A stretch of 64,000 nt of DNA from Pseudoips prasinana (taxonomy: Eukaryota; Arthropoda; Insecta; Lepidoptera; Nolidae). Every line of letters begins with the position of its first letter. Within the stretch, counting starts at the first letter, position 1. The notes under the pieces were generated by a model that saw only the letters and a list, made by a program, of their open reading frames with translations, did no database searches and was not told the origin of the DNA. A program made the translations under genes and the position numbers. Positions 58,025-64,000 of this stretch are shown in pieces. The stretch is taken from contig OX621258.1 of NCBI GenBank assembly GCA_951640165.1, positions 4,239,501 to 4,303,500 on the forward strand. The letters run 5' to 3'.

Positions 58025-58329
58025 CTAGCTGTGCCCCGCGGATTTACCCACGTTAAATTTTATAAATTATCATAGCCCCTCCCCTGTAAGTCATAGCGTG
58101 ATAATATGTAGCCTATATTTTGACCCGACCTCTTAGTAATATTCATGCAAAATTTTAAGTAAATCTATACAGTACTTTTTGTGTTTAGCCCGGACATACA
58201 TACAGACAAAAATTCTAAAAACTATATTTTCGGCTTCGATATCGATTGTAGATCACGCCCCAAGTATCCTTTAAAAAATATATACAACGTACAGTTTTGA
58301 GTTTCCTACGATTTTATTATATGTATAGA
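58025..58329 (-). mobile_element. non-autonomous Helitron
   Basis: On the minus strand it runs from TCTATACATATAATAAAATCG after an A to GGCACAGCTAG before a T. A GC-rich hairpin-like stretch (GTGGGTAAATCCGCGG) sits just before the end. 305 bp, non-coding. Confidence 0.82.
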
Positions 58330-58528
58330 TGATCTTTCACATGCTATTGTGAACATATTCATCACCAGCCTTTTATCGTCCACAGCTGGACAAAGGCCTC
58401 CCCCAAAGGTGTTTATAATGTTGCCATTTGCCTCAGTCACCGCGCTTGGCATGCGAGTTGGTGACCGCAGTTAGGTGGTAGCTAGTACACAGGTGGCGCT
58501 CCTGCCCGACTACCAGGTGTATCCCTTA

Positions 58529-58700
58529 GGCTCTAGACAGACGGACCGCATTTCAACTGCAACTGCACGCCGACTGCAATTGAACTGCAATCGGACTGCG
58601 CGTTTGTTCCATTGCAGTCGTGTCAACTGCATTCAAACTGCACTTGAACTGCAATTTGCGGTTGAATTGCAGTTGAAATGCGGTCCGTCTGTGTAGAGCC
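58529..58700. mobile_element. MITE with TTA target duplication
   Basis: GGCTCTAGACAGACGGACCGC at the left and the inverse at the right bound 172 bp, with arms of about 40 bp. TTA flanks both sides (58,526-58,528 and 58,701-58,703), the PIF/Harbinger pattern. The interior consists largely of AACTGCA and CTGCAATTG words in both orientations. Confidence 0.85.
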
Positions 58701-58749
58701 TTAGTCGCAGATTACGACACCCACGGGATGGTATGGGGTGATCCTGTTA

Positions 58750-59329
58750 TCTATACATATAATAAAATCGTAGTAAAGTCGAAACTGTACATTGAATATT
58801 TTGTAAAAAGGATACTTGGGGCGTGATCTGCAATCGATATCGAAGCCAAAAATATAGTTTTTAGAATTTTTGTCAGTATGTATGTCCGGGCTAAACTCGA
58901 AAAGTACTGCATGGATTTACTTAAAATTTGGCATGAATATTACTAAGAGGTCGGGCCAACATATAGGCTACATATTATCACGCAATCACCTACGGGGGAG
59001 GAGCTGTGATCTATACATATAATAAAATCGTAGGAAAGTCAAAACTGTACATTGAGTATTTTTTAAAAGGATACTTGGGGCGTGATCTACAATTGATATC
59101 GAAGCCAAAAAAATTGTTTTTAGAATTTTAGTCTGTTTATCTGTTTGTCTGTATGTATGTCCGGGCTAAAATCAAAAAGTTTTGCATGGATTTACCTAAA
59201 ATTTTGAATGAATATTACTAAGAGGTCGGGTCAACATATAGGCTACATATTATCACGCTATCACCTACGGGGGAGGAGCTATGATAATTTATAAAATTTA
59301 CCGCGGGTAAAACCGCGGGGCTCCGCTAG
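58750..59329 (+). mobile_element. tandem pair of Helitrons, first lacking its 3' end
   Basis: Unit 1 (58,750-59,009) starts TCTATACATATAATAAAATC after an A and stops at GGAGGAGCTGTGA. Unit 2 (59,010-59,329) starts with the same 5' sequence and goes on to the hairpin CCGCGGGTAAAACCGCGG (59,301-59,318) and the end GGCTCCGCTAG before a T. Sequence identity between units is high. Head-to-tail copies fit rolling-circle replication or read-through. Confidence 0.82.
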
Positions 59330-59566
59330 TTCTTTACAGGTAGTGGTTAAAATCAGCCGGACGATTGAATTTACGATTTCACATTTTTGAGACGTTAATC
59401 CTATTTAACTTTACTATTGTTTGAAGATTAAAATTGGACCGCTATAAAATAACTTAACAGTTTTTTACCAAAGTTTCAAGTTGTAGCCGTGGTCTTTTAA
59501 CTAAACTAAACAACTTCGCCGTCAAAATCCTCACAGTAAAAGAGCCGTAACTTTTGACTTCATTTC

Positions 59567-59722
59567 ACTTATCATATGGGCAGTGGTTACCCTAGTGTCA
59601 GAGTTGTTCAAGGCTGGTCGGTCTCTGACATGGCTTAACGACTGTTGTCTAATGACTACAACCGGGACCTATAGCTTAACTTGCCCTCCGAAGCACGGAG
59701 ACGTTCAGAAATTAAATCAATA
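59567..59722 (-). mobile_element. 5S-derived SINE, head missing
   Basis: The body and 3' tail are present (GTGCTTCGGAGGGCAAGTT, GTCAGAGACCGACC, CTGCCCATATGATAAGTG). The 5S-like head is lost at about 59,722, a typical 5' truncation. Confidence 0.75.
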
Positions 59723-59739
59723 GAGACGTAACTTTTGAA

Positions 59740-61340
59740 CAGCTAATCGAAATTTAAGAAAACATAGCGTAGAACAAATCAACTTTCAGAAGTAAAATTT
59801 GGAAACCGCGATGATAGACAAACATAATAAAAAAACAAACTAAAAACTACTTCTTGGGTCGGCAGTAAATAAAAAACTCACACGTAACAACCCTTATACA
59901 GGATATCCGGTACAACGCCTTAATATCCCCATTCTCGTCTTCATAAATATAGCGGCTAACCTTCCACATGGGCCAATTACTCGCCGGCACGACACGACAC
60001 CACGTCACGACACCGACACGACAACACGTCACGACACCAACACGTCTGTCCATCGGTCCATTAGTTCCAACAATGGTTATAACTAATTCAATGCGGAATC
60101 AATCGATATACTATACTTGGAACCGCCCTTCTGTTGCATTTCACTTTAAAAGCCATTGGAAGAACTTTAACTCTGTTGTTGATGTGTAACTTCTGAAGCG
60201 GCAATTCGATGATCAATACGTGGAGTTGAATTGAGAGTAAATTTAGGACTTCAAGTTTAGGCCCACTTCGTAAGGTGAGACACAAGAAACATATTACGTA
60301 AAGAGAAAGTAAAAGAGATGTATCACGTAAAGAGAACAAGAGAAAACCACGGAAGTTATATTATACTCGTAGTATAAGTAAGAGGGGGCGATGCATACGC
60401 AACAATACAAAGCAATGTGAAAGAGTAATGCGCAGGCGCGTGTTGTAGATTAGATTTGAACAACTGCTCGGTTTCATCGCAATTTAATGTAAGGGACTAA
60501 TTTCACCTTCTATGGTCCAGGACAATGGAACATAAACAAAAGGCTCCAGGCTAAATTGAAAATGTCTTATAGGAGGAATAAGTTACAAAAGGCCTCCACT
60601 TTCGTCCAACAAATCGGAGAAAGAATGATATGAAGACATTCAAACTTCGTAGAACGAGAAAATGGCAAATAGAGAAGCCAGTCAATCACCGAAGATGATC
60701 CCGGACAGTCCCGATGCTATTTAATCATTTGAAATACCCTGTGTACCAGAAGAAGATTGTCCTCAACACGATAGCAAGAAGAAATTCTCTTTGAATTGTA
60801 CTTCTGTCGTCTACCTCAAGGTACATTACTGCATTAAAGTGTAAAATCGTAACTACACGTCGATTTGTTCCCAACTAAGTACTATTCCACTGTTAATACC
60901 AGTTAGTAATTTCTTTGATTGGCAATTTAAGTACGACAAATTACTTATAATTTCCTTAGAATTATGTATAGTTTGTTTTAAAAAGCGACTAAAGAATGGA
61001 TTGACATTGCTGATGCTGAGAGAGGGAATTCTCAAGTAAAGTCAGCTAACCCTCCTGATGGTATACAGTTAGAAGTATTTTACTGTCAAGAATAATCATT
61101 ATGAGACAGTAATTATTGAGCAAACTTTTTATAATTATAAGGAACTATTGAATTCCAAGTGAGCGACTAACATTGACATACATATAATCTTATTTTTATT
61201 TTACTTTAGCTTGTTTTAGATTTAAGGTGGACTTATTATTTGAATTCTTATTTTGTTTTTATTTAATTTATTGTATTTTGTGATCATCATATATAATAAT
61301 TATTGACATGTAAACTGGCTTTACGAAATAAATGAATATG
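59740..61340. other. stretch without a recognised gene
   Basis: A 68-codon minus-strand frame (60,053-59,847) contains NWPMWKVSRYIYEDENGDIK, which I cannot place. Its N-terminal half is produced by an ACACGACACCACGTC-type repeat (59,985-60,045). The rest is AT-rich with no recognised element. Confidence 0.4.
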
Positions 61341-61344
61341 AATA

Positions 61345-61500
61345 TGTCAACTAAAAGATGTCCATTGCTGGACAATGGTCTTCCCGAAGGCACCATTTGT
61401 GGATATGCTGTAACGCACGCTTCGTCCGTTAGGATTGGCGATAGAAGATGATGTTCATAGTAGTACTCCGAGAGAGGTTGCCCGTTCACTGGTAGATATT
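61345..61500 (-). pseudogene. LINE 3' end scrap
   Basis: The word TGTCCATTGCTGGACAATGG followed by a GTCTTCCC...CACCATTTG region resembles the ends of RTE-type LINEs; a similar start is seen at 58,380. No useful frame remains. Confidence 0.35.
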
Positions 61501-61589
61501 CCCTTGCAATGTCTAATTATAGATGCGTAGAAAAGATTTTCAATTACGCAATATTCAAATCTTATCGACTTTATATATTTGGCGGGTTT

Positions 61590-62060
61590 AGTAGATACTT
61601 GCCTTTCATGCCGCAGATCGTGGGTTAGATTCCCACCCAGGACAGATATTTGTGTGCATGAACATGTCTGTTTGTCCTGAGTCTAGGTGTAATTATCAAT
61701 ATATAATTTGCAAAAGAAAAGTACGATATTTAGTATATGAGTTATCTGATTTCCATTGTTCAAGTACTGCTCATTTCGGGATCAGGGGCTCTACCGGCTA
61801 AGTCACCGAACATCGATTCCTTAAATGACATTCAAATAAATAAAGGTTAAAAATGACTTAATCATCGTTAAATTGGCTTCCATGAGCACATGTGACGTCA
61901 TAAATGTTCCGGAATCGATTGTCAACGGTGAAGCCGATTTAACGATTGATTATGTCATTTTTAACCTTTATTTATTTGAAAGCCATTTAAGAAATCGATA
62001 TTTGGCGTCTTTACCGGTAGAGCCCCAGATGGCCGTGCGTGATTAATGTCCTAGGATATT
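61590..62060 (+). mobile_element. SINE family A copy, split by a MITE
   Basis: 61,590-61,785 carries the B-box part (GGGTTAGATTCCCACCC) and body. 62,026-62,060 continues with ATGGCCGTGCGTGATTAATGTCC. The two halves are contiguous in the family sequence once the MITE and a 3-bp duplication are removed. Confidence 0.82.
61786..62025. mobile_element. 240-bp foldback MITE inside a SINE, CAG duplication
   Basis: GGGCTCTACCGG at the left and CCGGTAGAGCCC at the right. Long inner arms share AAATAAATAAAGGTTAAAAA and ATCGTTAAAT.GGCTTC. CAG lies on both sides (61,783-61,785 and 62,026-62,028), matching one CAG in the uninterrupted SINE. The GGCTCTA start is shared with the 58,529 MITE. Confidence 0.85.
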
Positions 62061-62339
62061 ACTATTATTTTTAAACAACGTGTACATAATATTAAAACGA
62101 AAAACTTGCCACTACGACGACCGTTTGCATTTAAATAGAAAAGGAAAACGGCAAGGCAGGTTGCATGCGTTTGTAGATAAAAAACTTGAGAGGTGTCAAG
62201 TGACACCCGGATGGAACGAAGTTATTTCTTACTATTTATTATGTACGAAAAACCTGTATACACTCAACAAAAATAATCGTCGCGACACCACACTGTTCAA
62301 TGCGAAATAGAAATGAAAATATCTGGCTTGCTTTCTATA

Positions 62340-62340
<1 letters not shown>

Positions 62341-62372
<32 letters not shown>

Positions 62373-62374
62373 GA
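62341..62374. repeat. (GA)n / (CAGA)n microsatellite
   Basis: About ten GA units followed by CAGACAGACAGAGA. Confidence 0.95.
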
Positions 62375-62845
62375 AACATGCGCACGCCGCACAGCTGCAA
62401 AAAGTGTCGTAGGAATTTTTTCCGTCTAGCCCCCTTTCACAACGCGCGATAAGAACTTTGTTCCAAAAATTTTTTTATAAAAAGAACTAATGAATATATC
62501 TATATCATCAAGTAGCGTTAATTTACCAATTCGGTGAATAGTTTATCGCGATACCCCCAACAATTGTTAAGTAATTATTAATATGGCAGGTTGTAAATAA
62601 TAGATGTTGATATTGTCCATTAAATATTTCTAGGTGAAATCGAGCCTAGGGGTTGGTCGGGTGCGGTGAATGCTTAAGCAAAAGCCCTAGCCAAAGGGTA
62701 GTCGCTTAAAAATTTAAGGAACAATGAGGCAACAGGCATATTCAAAATTACTGTCTCATTAATCTAACGGTAATTTAAACACGCAATTTTTGCATGGTGA
62801 TGCGATCATTGGTTCAAAAAGTGTTATTAAAGTGAAATTATCAAT

Positions 62846-62987
62846 AATAGATAATATCCTGAGACATTATTCACACACGGCCATCTGACCCTAAACTAAG
62901 CAGAGCTTGTATTATAGCAACCAGATAACTGATATATTACATATACTACTTTTCTATTGTAAATACATACTTATATATTAGGTCTTT
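62846..62987 (-). mobile_element. SINE family A copy, cut by the mariner
   Basis: ATCCTGAGACATTATTCACA, AAGCAGAGCTTGTATTATAG and ACATACTTATATA match the family up to the mariner start. The rest, with the B-box, should lie beyond the mariner and outside the window. Confidence 0.82.
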
Positions 62988-64000
62988 ACCTATGAAATTG
63001 CCGTTCTGCAGTACTGGCCATTTCAAATCAAAATAATTTTTGTTTGGCTAAGAATTCTAATTTCAAATTAATTTTATTTTAAAAACATGGATTCTTTTTT
63101 CCAAAAGTAGTCATTTCTTTATTGATTAGTGTTACATTTTCATCGCATTTCAATCTTTTTCGTCATCATGGATACGTTAAAAATTCGAGTAATTATGGAA
63201 TATGAGTACCGTCGTGGCAGCAACGCGGCACAAGCGGCACGCAACATCAACGACGTTTACGGAGCTAACACTACAAACCAACGCACCACCTGTTATTGGT
63301 TTGCTCGCTTCCGTTCTGGAAATTTCGACCTGAAAAATGAACATCGCGGTCGTCCGAAGACTTTGGTCGACAATGACGAATTAAAGGCGGTTGTGGAAGC
63401 TGATGATACACAATCTACGGCTGAATTAGCAGCAGCTTTCGACGTTAGCGTCAAAACAATATTGGTCCATTTGCGTCAAATTGGCAAGGTAAAAAAGCTT
63501 GACAAATGGGTGCCCCACGAACTCAATGATCGCCAGCGCGAAGTACGCGTCGAGACGTGCCTTGCACTGCTCAACAGACACACAAATGAAGGAATTTTGA
63601 ACCGCATTGTTACCTGCGATGAAAAATGGATTCTGTTTGATAACCGCAAGCGCTCAGCAAGTTGGTTGGATCCTGGTTCAGCACCTAAACAATGCCCTAA
63701 ACGAAAACTTACCCCTAGAAAAGTGATGGTCACTGTTTGGTGGTCTAGCGCCGGTGTGATTCATCACAGCTTCTTACCAAACGGGGTGAGCATTACTGCA
63801 GATGTGTACTGTGAAGAACTGAGCACAATGATGGAGAAGCTGGCGCATCTCCAACCAGCATTGGTCAATCGCTCGTCTCCGCTGCTCCTGCACGACAACG
63901 CGCGACCTCATACTGCACAGCAGACGGTCTCCAAGTTGCAAGAACTGGGGTTGGAAGCTCTCCGTCATCCGCCCTACTCACCAGACCTTGCGCCTACAGA
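62988..64000 (+). mobile_element. mariner transposon, left part
   Basis: A TA (62,986-62,987) precedes TTAGGTCTTTACCTATGAAA, the presumed left inverted terminal repeat. The transposase ATG follows 180 bp further on. The right end lies outside. The insertion sits in a SINE body (ACTTATATA^GAT), so the uninterrupted site is known. Confidence 0.85.
63168..64000 (+). CDS. mariner transposase (partial at window edge)
   Basis: The frame is open from ATG through 277 codons with no stop or frameshift, to the end of the window; family length is about 345. The N-terminal third has two helix-turn-helix regions (residues about 5-50 and 75-108) and the GRPK linker at 61-64. WVPHELN (114-120) is the mariner linker motif. 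Catalytic Asp151 (TCDEKW) and Asp243 (HDNARPH) are present. The third Asp of the DD34D triad should be residue 278, and its first two bases (GA) are the last in the window. The frame is clean where nearby elements are broken, so the element is young and perhaps active. It cuts and pastes DNA at TA sites. Confidence 0.92.
   Translation, partial: MDTLKIRVIMEYEYRRGSNAAQAARNINDVYGANTTNQRTTCYWFARFRSGNFDLKNEHRGRPKTLVDNDELKAVVEADDTQSTAELAAAFDVSVKTILVHLRQIGKVKKLDKWVPHELNDRQREVRVETCLALLNRHTNEGILNRIVTCDEKWILFDNRKRSASWLDPGSAPKQCPKRKLTPRKVMVTVWWSSAGVIHHSFLPNGVSITADVYCEELSTMMEKLAHLQPALVNRSSPLLLHDNARPHTAQQTVSKLQELGLEALRHPPYSPDLAPT

Noticed and set aside
59847..60053. 68-codon minus-strand ORF as an RRM1/RRM2 exon of the host gene
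   Set aside because: It contains no RNP1/RNP2 words and does not fit the upstream part of hnRNP L; half of it is a simple repeat.

Overview
The window is nuclear DNA from an insect, very probably a moth or butterfly. It is AT-rich and intron-containing, with one conserved host gene embedded in dense, nested transposon remains. The repeat types seen (tRNA-derived SINEs, short Helitrons ending in CTAG, RTE/jockey/CR1-type LINE scraps, many foldback MITEs) are typical of Lepidoptera. I see no bacterial operon, rRNA gene, CRISPR array or functional tRNA gene.

Host gene: nine exons on the minus strand (57,067 down to 26,592) join in phase into the C-terminal 335 residues of an hnRNP L / smooth-type RNA-binding protein. 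They give a Gly/Pro-rich linker, RRM3, RRM4 and a Q/N-rich tail with a stop codon. RRM1 and RRM2 are not in the window and should lie beyond 64,000. The intron from 34,056 to 56,983 is about 23 kb and is filled with transposons. Sequence downstream of the stop (21-26.6 kb) may be a long 3' UTR and holds a CA-repeat block on the sense strand.

Left part (1-17.5 kb): a mobile-element cluster. A P-type element (3,043-6,529) has perfect 26-bp inverted ends, an 8-bp target duplication, an intact two-exon THAP-only gene on the minus strand and a decayed transposase body on the plus strand. It is followed 82 bp later by a 1,605-bp element (6,612-8,216) with CACAGTG ends, 325-bp inverted arms, a 5-bp CGTCG duplication and one intact 158-codon ORF of unknown function behind a TATA box and initiator. 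The ends and target site look Transib-like, but no transposase is present. These two elements are the best candidates for something undescribed. Beyond them lie a Helitron helicase scrap, LINE ORF1 and ORF2 remains, and a jockey-like LINE split by a second LINE.

Middle (17.5-57 kb): introns and flanks of the host gene, carrying SINEs of three families (two tRNA-headed, one 5S-rRNA-headed), PIF/Harbinger-like and TTAA-flanked MITEs, a cluster of four foldback elements at 36.3-37.2 kb, and LINE 3' ends.

Right part (57-64 kb): Helitrons with exact A^TC...CTAG^T ends, including a tandem pair; a SINE interrupted by a MITE; and a SINE interrupted by a mariner whose transposase frame is open to the window edge. 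Across the window there are repeated short hairpins in which a segment is followed at once by its own reverse complement.
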